A DNA stretch of 21,206 bases, from the NCBI GenBank assembly GCA_937912175.1, contig CALDOU010000064.1:1-21206 (forward strand), written 5' to 3'. Position numbers and translations under genes: made by a program. Positions 7,091 through 14,719 of the stretch are shown piece after piece. Under the pieces are notes generated by a model, which made no database searches, was not told the origin of the DNA, and saw only the letters and a program-made list of their open reading frames with translations. Origin of the DNA: an uncultured Clostridia bacterium. Its GTDB lineage: Bacteria > Bacillota > Clostridia > Oscillospirales > Acutalibacteraceae. Within the stretch, counting starts at the first letter, position 1. Every line of letters begins with the position of its first letter.

Positions 7091-9178
7091 TTAATTATGA
7101 AATTCTTTCATCGAAAGATTTATTCTTCCTTTTGAATCAATTTCAGTTATACGAACGGTAACTTCATCACCTACAGAAAGTACGTCCGAAACTTTTCCTA
7201 CACGATGATTTGAAATTTGAGAAATATGGCAAAGTCCTTCTTTGCCCGGCACAAACTCAATAAATGCCCCAAAATCCATAATCCGTATTACTTTACCTGT
7301 ATAAACCGCCCCTACTTCCGGTTCAACTACAATATTTCTGATAGTATCCAATGCTTTTCTGCAATTATAAGTATCCACACCAAGGATAAAAATTTTACCA
7401 TCTTCCTCAATGTCAACCTTAACATCAAAATCGGCACAAATTTTTTGAACTACTTTTCCACCCGAACCTATTACTTCCCTTATTTTATCAATTGGAATAG
7501 ACGTTGACAAAACTTTTGGCGCATATTTTGAAAGTTCGGGTCTTGGTTCTGAAATTTCTTTAAGCATTATCTCGTCAAGAATATAATCCCTGGCTTTATG
7601 AGTTTTTTCCAAGGCTTCTTTAATAATTTCTTTTGTAAGACCATGAATTTTAAGATCCATTTGAATTGCCGTAATACCTTTATGGGTTCCCGCAACTTTA
7701 AAGTCCATGTCACCGAAAAAGTCTTCTAACCCCTGAATATCAACCATTGTCATAAAACGGTCACCTTCGGTAATTAAGCCACAAGAAATTCCGGCAACAG
7801 GTGCTTTAATCGGAACACCTGCATCCATAAGAGCCAAAGTAGAACCGCACACCGAAGCTTGTGAAGTGGAACCATTAGAAGAAAGAACCTCCGAAACCAA
7901 ACGCAAAGCATATGGAAATTCTTCCACAGAAGGAATAACAGGGACTAAAGCTTTTTCAGCCAAAGCTCCATGACCGATTTCACGACGTCCCGGTCCTCTG
8001 CTCGGACGAGTTTCCCCGACGGAATATGACGGGAAATTATAATGGTGCATATACCTTTTGGATTCTTCTCCATCTATTCCGTCCAAAATTTGTTCATCAC
8101 TAATCGGACCTAAAGTTAAAGCCGTTAAAACCTGAGTTTGACCTCTTGTAAACATTCCCGAACCGTGAGCACGAGGTAAAAGACCAACCTCCGCATCAAG
8201 CGGGCGAATTTCATCCATGCCTCGTCCGTCAACACGTTTTTGTTCATCCAAAAGCCAACGTCTGACAACAAATTTTTGAGTTTTATATAAACATTCATCA
8301 ATCTGTTTTTCACAATCAGGATATATTTCATCAAATTTTTCATGCACTTTTTTATAAATCGGATCTAAGCGAGCGTCTCTGACAGTTTTATCGTTTGTGT
8401 AAAGCGCCTCTTTTATATCTTCCAAAGAAAACTCTTTTACCGCTTCAAACATCTCTTTTGAAGGTTCTGCACTTTCATAAGAAAACTTTTCTTTTCCTAT
8501 TTGAGTTTTTATATTTTTAATAAATTCAATGACTTCCTTGTTAACTTCGTGGGCTTTTAAAATAGCTTCATACATTTTTTCATCCGAAACTTCATTTGCT
8601 CCCGCTTCAATCATAGGAATTAAATCTTCGGTAGAAGCCACGGTTAATGTAAGGTCGGATTTTTTACGTTCCTCCGCCGTTGGGTTAATTATAATCTCAT
8701 CGTCAACCAATCCCACAAAAACTCCGGAAATAGGTCCATCCCAAGGAATATCCGAAATACTCAATGCAATAGACGTACCAATCATAGCGGTAACTTCAGG
8801 AGAACAATCCTCATCAACCGACATTACCGTACAAACAACAGAAACATCATTTCTCATATCTTTCGGAAACAAAGGACGAATAGGCCTATCTATAACACGA
8901 GAAGCTAAAATTGCTTTATCTGAAGGCTTACCTTCTCTTTTGGAAAAAGAGCCCGGAATTTTACCGACAGCATAAAGCCTTTCTTCAAAATCCACGGAAA
9001 GGGGGAAAAAATCAATTCCGTCACGAGGCTTGTCCGAAGCAGTAACCGCCACATTGACACATGTGTCACCATAGCGCACCATACAAGTTCCGTTTGCAAG
9101 CTGAGCAAACTTGCCGGTTTCTACCACAAGGCTTCGACCTGCAAGCTGAGTTTTAAATACTTTATATTTTTCAAACAT
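7091..9178 (-). CDS. pnp: Polyribonucleotide nucleotidyltransferase (PNPase)
   Basis: PNPase degrades RNA 3' to 5' by phosphorolysis, releasing nucleoside diphosphates, and works as a trimer in mRNA decay. The 695-aa protein has all expected parts: a first RNase PH domain (about 10-145), an alpha-helical linker, the catalytic second RNase PH domain (about 310-540, with FPSYSVGE, GSTSQASVCGSTLALMDAGV and the DIQGLEDFFGDMDFK acidic site), a KH domain (IDKIREVIGSGGK) and an S1 domain (VYTGKVIRIMDFGAFIEFVPG). The ATG at 9178 follows GAGGGAA. Its usual neighbour rpsO is not next to it; instead three glycosyltransferases follow within 19 bp. Confidence 0.98.
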   Translation of the reverse strand: MFEKYKVFKTQLAGRSLVVETGKFAQLANGTCMVRYGDTCVNVAVTASDKPRDGIDFFPLSVDFEERLYAVGKIPGSFSKREGKPSDKAILASRVIDRPIRPLFPKDMRNDVSVVCTVMSVDEDCSPEVTAMIGTSIALSISDIPWDGPISGVFVGLVDDEIIINPTAEERKKSDLTLTVASTEDLIPMIEAGANEVSDEKMYEAILKAHEVNKEVIEFIKNIKTQIGKEKFSYESAEPSKEMFEAVKEFSLEDIKEALYTNDKTVRDARLDPIYKKVHEKFDEIYPDCEKQIDECLYKTQKFVVRRWLLDEQKRVDGRGMDEIRPLDAEVGLLPRAHGSGMFTRGQTQVLTALTLGPISDEQILDGIDGEESKRYMHHYNFPSYSVGETRPSRGPGRREIGHGALAEKALVPVIPSVEEFPYALRLVSEVLSSNGSTSQASVCGSTLALMDAGVPIKAPVAGISCGLITEGDRFMTMVDIQGLEDFFGDMDFKVAGTHKGITAIQMDLKIHGLTKEIIKEALEKTHKARDYILDEIMLKEISEPRPELSKYAPKVLSTSIPIDKIREVIGSGGKVVQKICADFDVKVDIEEDGKIFILGVDTYNCRKALDTIRNIVVEPEVGAVYTGKVIRIMDFGAFIEFVPGKEGLCHISQISNHRVGKVSDVLSVGDEVTVRITEIDSKGRINLSMKEFHN

Positions 9179-9272
9179 TGGGTTCCCTCACTATACAATT
9201 AAAATAAATTCTTTCAAAAAATTATTTTTTGATTTAATTCATATTATACACTATTTATTAAATAAAGTAACC

Positions 9273-9300
9273 ATAATATTATTAAAAGATTTATTGTCAA
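9273..9300 (-). promoter_or_regulatory. pnp: Probable promoter for the pnp-glycosyltransferase-lepA-hemW run
   Basis: Reading the minus strand, TTGACA (9300-9295), a 16-nt spacer and TATTAT (9278-9273) precede pnp by about 95 nt. A second TATAAT at 9248-9243 has only a weak -35. The space between the ATPase and pnp (9179-9364) otherwise shows nothing recognisable and no clear terminator for the ATPase. Confidence 0.55.
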
Positions 9301-9364
9301 ATATAATCAGTTTTTTGTTTTTACTGTATAAACTCATTATTTTTAACAATCAATATAATTTTTC

Positions 9365-12043
9365 TCATATTTTATCATTCCGCTGAAAAATTTTTTCAAG
9401 TTCCGAAATTCCAAGCGGTAAAAGAGCTAAAATCCACACTACCGCCCATTGCAACACATTAAGCGACCGCGTTTTAAAAAAACTTGATAACGCAGGAACA
9501 GTTACGGTAATTACTTCTAATACTATACAAAAAATCACAGACCATATTAATTTTAAATTTTTTAAAAACCCGGTTATAAATAAAGACTTTCTGCTTTGAA
9601 CATTAAACGCATGAATCAATTGACTCAATCCCAAAGTTAAAAATGCCATGGTTTGACCAATTATGGGACACATCGGATCAACATCAAAAAATGCACGGCC
9701 AATACTATAGGAAAGCAACCCCATAGCCGCAATAAATAATCCCTCAATAACAATATTATATCCCATTCCACCGGCAAAAAGACTTTTTTTGGAGTCTTTA
9801 GGAGGAAAACTCATTATATTTTTATCAATCGGATCCATTCCAAGCGCCAAAGCAGGAAAAGCGTCAGTCACCAAATTTATCCACAAAAGATGAATTGCTA
9901 AAAGCGGAGGCGGTACTCTAAGCAAAAAGCCAAACAATACAACCATTACTTCTCCGATATTTGTGGAAATCAAAAAATGAACAGTCTTTTTTATATTTTC
10001 AAACATTCCCCTGCCTTGTTTTACTGCCTCTACTATTGTAGCAAAATTATCATCGGCAATTATTATATCAGATGCCGATTTTGCGGCATCCGTTCCCATT
10101 TTCCCCATTGCACAACCTATATCCGCTATTTTTAAAGCGGGAGCGTCATTAATTCCGTCACCCGTCATGGCAACAACATTACCGTTTGATTGGAACGCCT
10201 TTACTATTTTTACTTTATGTTCGGGTGAAACTCTGGCAAATACTGAATAATCATTAACAACATCCCTTAAATCCTTATCTTCAATATTATTAAGTTCACC
10301 ACCTGTAATAATTCCTTTATTTTCTCTGTAAGCTTTTTCCGAAATTATTCCTACTTCTTTTGCGATCGCTTTTGCAGTTTGAACATTATCCCCCGTTATC
10401 ATAACGGGTTTTATTCCCGCCCTTTTGCAATCGTAAACAGCAATTTTAGCTTCCGGGCGAGGAGGGTCAATAATTCCGATCAATCCTAAAAACACAAGAT
10501 TTTTTTCGATGTTATCTTTTTGTTCATTCCATTTTTCGGTATCAATATTAGACAAAGCTTCTTCTTTGTATGCTACCGCCAAAACCCTTAAAGCTTCCGA
10601 TGCCATTTTTGCATTGTTTTTTTCTATATTTCCAATTATTTCTTCATTAATGGGATATACCCCGTTTTCGGTATAATAATGGGAACATTTTTTTAAAATA
10701 ACTTCCGGTGCACCTTTAGTTACTATTTTATACGATTTATTCGTCCTTTTATAAATAACGGACATCATTTTTCGAGAAGAGTCAAATGGAAATTCATGTA
10801 TTTTTAAATATTCTTTTAATAAATTTTTTTTAGTAATTCCATTCTTTGCGGCTTCAATAACCAATGCGTTTTCAGTAGGTTCGCCATGAGCGGAAAAATT
10901 TCCATGCTCTTTTGACAATTCCGAGTTACTGCAAAGTGTGGCTACACACAATAATTTTTTAGAAAAATTATTCTTTATATCTTCAATTTTTTCCGCACTT
11001 CTTATTTCCTTTACCGCCATTTTATTAAGAGTAAGCGTACCTGTTTTATCCGAGCATATAACATTTGCGTGTCCCAAAGTTTCCACGGCAGGCAAATTTC
11101 TTACAATAGCATTTCTTTTTGCCATAAGGCGTACACCGTTCGCCAAAACTATAGTCACCACAGCAGGAAGTCCTTCCGGAATAGCAGCAACGGCCAAACT
11201 TATGGAAATCATAAACATTTCCATAAAATCTATATGTTGCATCACACCTAATACAAATACAATCAAACTTATTGCCATAATACAAACAGCTATAATTTTG
11301 CCTGTAATTGCAAGTTTATTTTGAAGCGGTGTTTTAGATTGTTTTTCCGAATTTACAATTTTTGCAACTTTTCCTACCTCTGTATTCATACCGGTAGAAA
11401 CTACTACGGCTTTAGCATAACCTCTATTTATTATTGAATTTGTAAAAAGCATATTTTTTCTATCCGAAACAAGAGTTTCCTTTTCTAAAATTTCAGATTC
11501 ATTTTTTTCAATGGCAAAAGATTCCCCGGTTATAGCGGATTCTTCAACCATAAGATTATAAGATTCCACTATCCTCGAATCGGCACATACCAAATCTCCG
11601 CTCGAAAGAGTTAATATATCACCCGGAACAATATTTTCACAAGAAACTCTTTTAACTTTTCCGCCCCTTATAACTTTTGTAAGCGGCGTAGACAAATTTT
11701 TCAGTGCCGCCAGTTCTTTTTCCGCTTTACTTTCCTGCAATACCCCTATAACGGAATTTATTATCACTATTCCCAAAATAATTACAGTATCTATATAATC
11801 AGACTGATGACTTAAAAAAGACGTAATAAAAGAAATAACTGCAGCCAATATTAAAATTATTACCATAAAATCCGAAAGTTGATGCAATAATTTTTTAAAA
11901 AATCCGCTCGACTTTTCGGAACAAACAATATTTTTTCCGTATTTTAACAACCTAACCTTAACTTCGGATTCAGAAATACCGTTTTTAATGTCAGTCCCTA
12001 ATTTTTCAATAACTTTATCGCACGACAACGCATGCCAATTCAT
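9365..12043 (-). CDS. P2-type cation-transporting ATPase, probably calcium
   Basis: This integral membrane pump of 892 aa hydrolyses ATP to expel a divalent cation. The order is an N-terminal cation-ATPase domain, two transmembrane helices, the actuator domain with TGES (172-175), helices 3 and 4 with AAIPEGLP (about 287-293), the phosphorylation site SDKTGT (Asp332), the nucleotide domain, the hinge TGDGINDAPA, and C-terminal helices. Calcium-type ligands are visible: PEGLP in helix 4, NIGEV in helix 5 and NLVTD in helix 6, the same positions as in SERCA-type pumps. I choose ATG at 12043 (MNWHAL, a typical start for this family); an upstream in-frame TTG at 12061 would add six residues. Neither has a strong ribosome site. 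It stands alone, divergent from scfA. Calcium specificity is an inference; manganese is possible. Confidence 0.9.
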   Translation of the reverse strand: MNWHALSCDKVIEKLGTDIKNGISESEVKVRLLKYGKNIVCSEKSSGFFKKLLHQLSDFMVIILILAAVISFITSFLSHQSDYIDTVIILGIVIINSVIGVLQESKAEKELAALKNLSTPLTKVIRGGKVKRVSCENIVPGDILTLSSGDLVCADSRIVESYNLMVEESAITGESFAIEKNESEILEKETLVSDRKNMLFTNSIINRGYAKAVVVSTGMNTEVGKVAKIVNSEKQSKTPLQNKLAITGKIIAVCIMAISLIVFVLGVMQHIDFMEMFMISISLAVAAIPEGLPAVVTIVLANGVRLMAKRNAIVRNLPAVETLGHANVICSDKTGTLTLNKMAVKEIRSAEKIEDIKNNFSKKLLCVATLCSNSELSKEHGNFSAHGEPTENALVIEAAKNGITKKNLLKEYLKIHEFPFDSSRKMMSVIYKRTNKSYKIVTKGAPEVILKKCSHYYTENGVYPINEEIIGNIEKNNAKMASEALRVLAVAYKEEALSNIDTEKWNEQKDNIEKNLVFLGLIGIIDPPRPEAKIAVYDCKRAGIKPVMITGDNVQTAKAIAKEVGIISEKAYRENKGIITGGELNNIEDKDLRDVVNDYSVFARVSPEHKVKIVKAFQSNGNVVAMTGDGINDAPALKIADIGCAMGKMGTDAAKSASDIIIADDNFATIVEAVKQGRGMFENIKKTVHFLISTNIGEVMVVLFGFLLRVPPPLLAIHLLWINLVTDAFPALALGMDPIDKNIMSFPPKDSKKSLFAGGMGYNIVIEGLFIAAMGLLSYSIGRAFFDVDPMCPIIGQTMAFLTLGLSQLIHAFNVQSRKSLFITGFLKNLKLIWSVIFCIVLEVITVTVPALSSFFKTRSLNVLQWAVVWILALLPLGISELEKIFQRNDKI

Positions 12044-12161
12044 TTTAATCAACCCCAACAACTTTTATGTTTTTTACCTTAATTATTTACTTTTATTAAA
12101 ATATATATTTCTGAAACAAGCATATATTACTTTACAAATCAATTATTTTAAATTTAAGGTA

Positions 12162-12190
12162 TTCAAAAAATCATTTGGTTATGATAAAAT
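12162..12190 (+). promoter_or_regulatory. scfA: Probable promoter of scfA
   Basis: TTCAAA (12162-12167), a 17-nt spacer and TAAAAT (12185-12190) with TG one base upstream (extended -10). The start would be near 12197, giving a leader of about 33 nt that contains AGGAG at 12218-12222. Confidence 0.6.
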
Positions 12191-12229
12191 ATATAAATAT
12201 ACAAAGAATTTAAAGTTAGGAGAATAAAG

Positions 12230-12373
12230 ATGAAACACATAAAAACAATTAACACCGCAGATTTGAAAAAAAGCGCAGAATACGGCGGATGCGGCGAATG
12301 CCAAGCTTCTTGCCAAACCGCTTCCAAAGTTGACAATACCGTCAGCAACCAAAAATGTGAACACAAAAAATAA
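12230..12373 (+). CDS. scfA: SCIFF-family ribosomal peptide precursor, four-cysteine variant
   Basis: A 47-aa peptide begins with MKHIKTINTADLKKS, the conserved leader of SCIFF peptides (six cysteines in forty-five residues), which occur almost throughout Clostridia and are matured by a dedicated radical SAM/SPASM enzyme. AGGAG lies 7 nt before the ATG. The core shows the family block GCGECQASCQTA and ends NQKCE, but only four cysteines are present: 21, 24, 28 and 43. The usual SAC-KTSC-T stretch reads TASKVDNT (30-37), so the fourth and fifth cysteines are replaced by Ser32 and Asn36 while Thr37 stays. In characterised Clostridium thermocellum CteA the maturase links Cys32 to Thr37, as I recall it; here that donor is absent. 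Several codons differ, so one sequencing error cannot explain it. The maturase gene follows 117 bp downstream. The function of SCIFF products is not settled. Confidence 0.92.
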   Translation: MKHIKTINTADLKKSAEYGGCGECQASCQTASKVDNTVSNQKCEHKK

Positions 12374-12395
12374 AAGTACTAAAATTTAAAGTGTT

Positions 12396-12433
12396 AAATA
12401 TTATCTTTCGGCAAAAGCCGAAAGATAATATTT
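12396..12433 (+). terminator. Long perfect hairpin between scfA and scfB (attenuator or processing site)
   Basis: A 17-bp perfect stem (12396-12412 with 12417-12433) has a 4-nt AAAA loop, 22 nt after the scfA stop. The right arm ends in UAAUAUUUU and is followed by G, so the U-tract is short. It may end most transcripts after scfA, leaving a minority to reach scfB, which would suit a peptide needed in excess of its enzyme. It could also protect the scfA mRNA 3' end. Confidence 0.75.
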
Positions 12434-12449
12434 TGTAAAAAAATATTTC

Positions 12450-12494
12450 ATGGCAAAAATAACAGCAAAAGAAAGGCCGATAAAAATCCAATGA
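12450..12494 (+). other. Possible 14-codon leader ORF overlapping the scfB start
   Basis: ATG at 12450 opens MAKITAKERPIKIQ and stops at TGA 12492-12494, overlapping the scfB ATG (12491) in an ATGA arrangement typical of translational coupling. It lacks a ribosome binding site of its own, so it may be chance. Confidence 0.2.
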
Positions 12495-13849
12495 TACATA
12501 AATTCAAGTGGGGAAACAACAATTTTGTAGTTGACAGCAACAGCGGTGCCGTTCATATGGTAGATGACATTTCTTATGACATTTTGGACTACCTAAACGG
12601 AACGTTTTTTGATTATACGGAAAATTATATCGTTAAAAAATTAGAAAACAAATATACCGAAAAAGATGTCAGAGAAGCTTATCAAGAAATTTTTGAACTT
12701 TATAAAAATGAAAAACTGTTTTCAAAAGATACCTATGAAAATTTAGCAACGGAAGAAAAATTATCTTCTCCTATAAAAGCCGTGTGCTTAAACGTTGCAC
12801 ACGATTGTAATTTAAGGTGTTCATATTGCTTTGCTTCCGAGGGCAAATTCGGATGCGGTAAGCGAGAGCTTATGCCGCTTGAAACCGCTAAAAAAGCCGT
12901 AGATTTTATAATTGAAAAATCAGGAAATATAAAGAATTTAGAGATGGACTTTTTCGGCGGAGAACCACTGATGAATTGGGACGTCGTAACGGAAACCGTA
13001 AAGTATGCCAGAAGTTTAGAAAAAAAACACAACAAAAACTTCAGATTTACTTTAACCACAAACGGAATATTACTTAATGATGAAAAAATTAACTTTATAA
13101 ACAAAGAAATTTATGACGTTGTTTTATCCATGGACGGAAGAAAAAATATTAATGATAAATTCCGTATCACTAAAACCAAAACAGGTTCTTATGATTTAAT
13201 AGTACCTAAATTCCAAAAACTCATAAATTCCCGGGGCGATAAAAGTTATTATGTACGAGGTACTTATACAAATCAAAATCCGGATTTTTCAAATGACGTA
13301 ATGCACATGTATGACCTGGGATTTAAAAGCCTTTCCATGGAGCCCGTGCTTTGCGATGACAAATTTCCTTACGCATTAACAGAAAAAGACCTGGATAAAA
13401 TTTTAAAAGAACACGAAACCCTTTGTAAAAAATTAATTAAATTAAAAAATGAAGGCAAAAAAATAAACTTTTTTAATTTTAATGTAGATATAAACAACGG
13501 TCCATGTGTTGTCAAAAGACTTAAAGGTTGCGGATGCGGAAATGATTATGTGGCTATAACGCCAAACGGAGATATATATTCCTGCCACCAACTCGTCGGC
13601 GAAGAAAAATTTAAAATCGGCAATTTAAATGAGCATACATTTGATAATAAAATAAAGAAAAAATTCTTACATACAACTATTTATCATAAAGAAAAATGTA
13701 AAAATTGCTGGGTAAAATTTTATTGTAGCGGCGGGTGTGCCGCAAAAAATTATCAGCACTGCGGTGATATTATGAAACCCTTTGACTTGAATTGTAAAAT
13801 TCAAAAGAAAAAAATAGAATGCGCCATAGCTCTGTGGGCGTTAACTTAA
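12491..13849 (+). CDS. scfB: SCIFF radical SAM/SPASM maturase
   Basis: The 452-aa enzyme is expected to install thioether cross-links in the scfA peptide by S-adenosylmethionine radical chemistry. The N-terminal ~80 residues form a PqqD-like peptide-recognition domain. The radical SAM core carries AHDCNLRCSYCFA with Cys106, 110 and 113, and GGEP at 156-159. The C-terminal SPASM region has Cys339, 347, 349, 365, then CKNC (403, 406), Cys412, 416, 424 and 435, enough for two auxiliary [4Fe-4S] clusters plus the bridging region. No key motif is missing, in contrast to the reduced cysteine number in its presumed substrate. The ATG at 12491 has only a distant GAAAGG (14-nt spacing), so translation may be weak or coupled to a short upstream ORF. 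Confidence 0.95.
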   Translation: MIHKFKWGNNNFVVDSNSGAVHMVDDISYDILDYLNGTFFDYTENYIVKKLENKYTEKDVREAYQEIFELYKNEKLFSKDTYENLATEEKLSSPIKAVCLNVAHDCNLRCSYCFASEGKFGCGKRELMPLETAKKAVDFIIEKSGNIKNLEMDFFGGEPLMNWDVVTETVKYARSLEKKHNKNFRFTLTTNGILLNDEKINFINKEIYDVVLSMDGRKNINDKFRITKTKTGSYDLIVPKFQKLINSRGDKSYYVRGTYTNQNPDFSNDVMHMYDLGFKSLSMEPVLCDDKFPYALTEKDLDKILKEHETLCKKLIKLKNEGKKINFFNFNVDINNGPCVVKRLKGCGCGNDYVAITPNGDIYSCHQLVGEEKFKIGNLNEHTFDNKIKKKFLHTTIYHKEKCKNCWVKFYCSGGCAAKNYQHCGDIMKPFDLNCKIQKKKIECAIALWALT

Positions 13850-13913
13850 TACAATCCAAAAACAATTATCATTCAGGTCCTTTAGTTAAATCAAAATTAA
13901 TTTTCATAAAAAC

Positions 13914-13944
13914 AAGCACTCATCAATAACTTAGATGAGTGCTT
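13914..13944 (+). terminator. Terminator after scfB, probably bidirectional
   Basis: An 11-bp perfect stem (13914-13924 with 13934-13944) with a 9-nt loop lies between the convergent scfB and the 62-aa gene. On the minus strand it is followed, after one G, by UUUUU; on the + strand by UAUU only. It can serve both genes. Confidence 0.75.
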
Positions 13945-13974
13945 TATTAGAAAATATAAAATAAATTTATCGTT

Positions 13975-14163
13975 CTATTTGTTTGGCGGCACCAAAGCCA
14001 TATATGCCAGAGCTGCTAACACTACTGATGCCACAGTAGCGCCCGTACATTCAGCTAGCAATTTCTTTATTCTTGCGTTTCTTTGACCCCTTTGTATTCC
14101 CTCAACCATAGGATTTCTTTTTGGCGCTGCAAGCGTAGGATTTGTTTTTTTTGTTGCAGGCAT
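13975..14163 (-). CDS. Small membrane protein, 62 aa, function unknown
   Basis: I do not recognise a family. The ATG at 14163 is placed 9 nt after a clean AAAGGAG (14179-14173), the best start here; a TTG at 14172 would sit directly against that site. The product begins with a basic, proline-containing region (MPATKKTNPTLAAPKRNP), then an arginine/lysine stretch (GIQRGQRNARIKK), then one hydrophobic segment at about 38-57 ending VPPNK. This predicts a single-pass protein with the basic end in the cytoplasm. It has one Cys (41). A weak promoter (TTTACT, 17 nt, TATATT) may lie just upstream. It converges with scfB across a shared terminator. Size, charge and a lone helix would also fit a holin-like, toxin-like or bacteriocin-like peptide, but nothing visible selects among these. 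Confidence 0.65.
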   Translation of the reverse strand: MPATKKTNPTLAAPKRNPMVEGIQRGQRNARIKKLLAECTGATVASVVLAALAYMALVPPNK

Positions 14164-14258
14164 AACATTCAACTCCTTTGTTTTTTAAAATATATAGAAT
14201 AAGTATAACTTAGTAAACAATATTTTTTATATCATTCGATCTCCAATAATTTTCTGGC

Positions 14259-14555
14259 TTATAGCTGTGTAATTATGTCCTTTATTTCTTTAGATGACTT
14301 AGCTAAATTTTTTATTTTAGATGACTTAGCTAAATTTTTTATTGCTGTTTCAACCTTTTCTTTGTCACCGGCTGTAACGGTACCTTCAGGATCCAATCCT
14401 TGTTTTTCCAATTCAGCAATTACCTCTTTTCTAAGGTTTTCATTGTCTATTATAAATTTCGTTATTGATTCAATTTTTTCAGGCCCATAATCCTCCTTTA
14501 AATTTTTATTAATTATTTTACCTATTTCTTTTTGTTCTTTTGAAGTATAGCCCAT
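14259..14555 (-). CDS. Hypothetical soluble protein, 98 aa, with internal 9-residue duplication
   Basis: No family recognised. The protein is highly charged, mostly helical in appearance, without a signal peptide, membrane segment or cysteine. It starts MGYTSKEQKEIGKIINKNLK; AAAGGGTG lies at good distance before the ATG at 14555. Near the C-terminus, IKNLAKSSK occurs twice in a row (about 72-89), encoded by an exact 27-bp tandem duplication. A strong promoter lies upstream (14628-14655). A cytoplasmic regulator or structural protein is possible, but no function can be given. The clear ribosome site and promoter argue that the gene is real. Confidence 0.7.
   Translation of the reverse strand: MGYTSKEQKEIGKIINKNLKEDYGPEKIESITKFIIDNENLRKEVIAELEKQGLDPEGTVTAGDKEKVETAIKNLAKSSKIKNLAKSSKEIKDIITQL
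14290..14343. repeat. Exact 27-bp tandem duplication inside the 98-aa gene
   Basis: Two identical 27-nt units, 14290-14316 and 14317-14343, add nine residues in frame. Exact identity suggests a recent slippage event or copy-number variation between strains. Confidence 0.95.
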
Positions 14556-14627
14556 AAAAATTCACCCTTTCTGTTAAATTTTTATATTTTTCCATCATTC
14601 ATTCAATTAAATATATGGAATACACTT

Positions 14628-14655
14628 ATTTTACATCGGTTTTTAAATATGTCAA
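14628..14655 (-). promoter_or_regulatory. Promoter of the 98-aa gene
   Basis: Minus strand: perfect TTGACA (14655-14650), a 16-nt spacer and TAAAAT (14633-14628), about 73 nt before the ATG at 14555. Confidence 0.65.
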
Positions 14656-14719
14656 TTAAATTAAAGTTAAATTTTGATTTATATTCTTTTAACACAAACG
14701 ATTTTAAACAATATATTCT

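Noticed and set aside
12163..12366. Two minus-strand frames (61 and 67 codons) across scfA
   Set aside because: They are antisense to the conserved SCIFF peptide and lack ribosome sites; the hydrophobic translation results from reading Lys/Asn-rich codons backwards.
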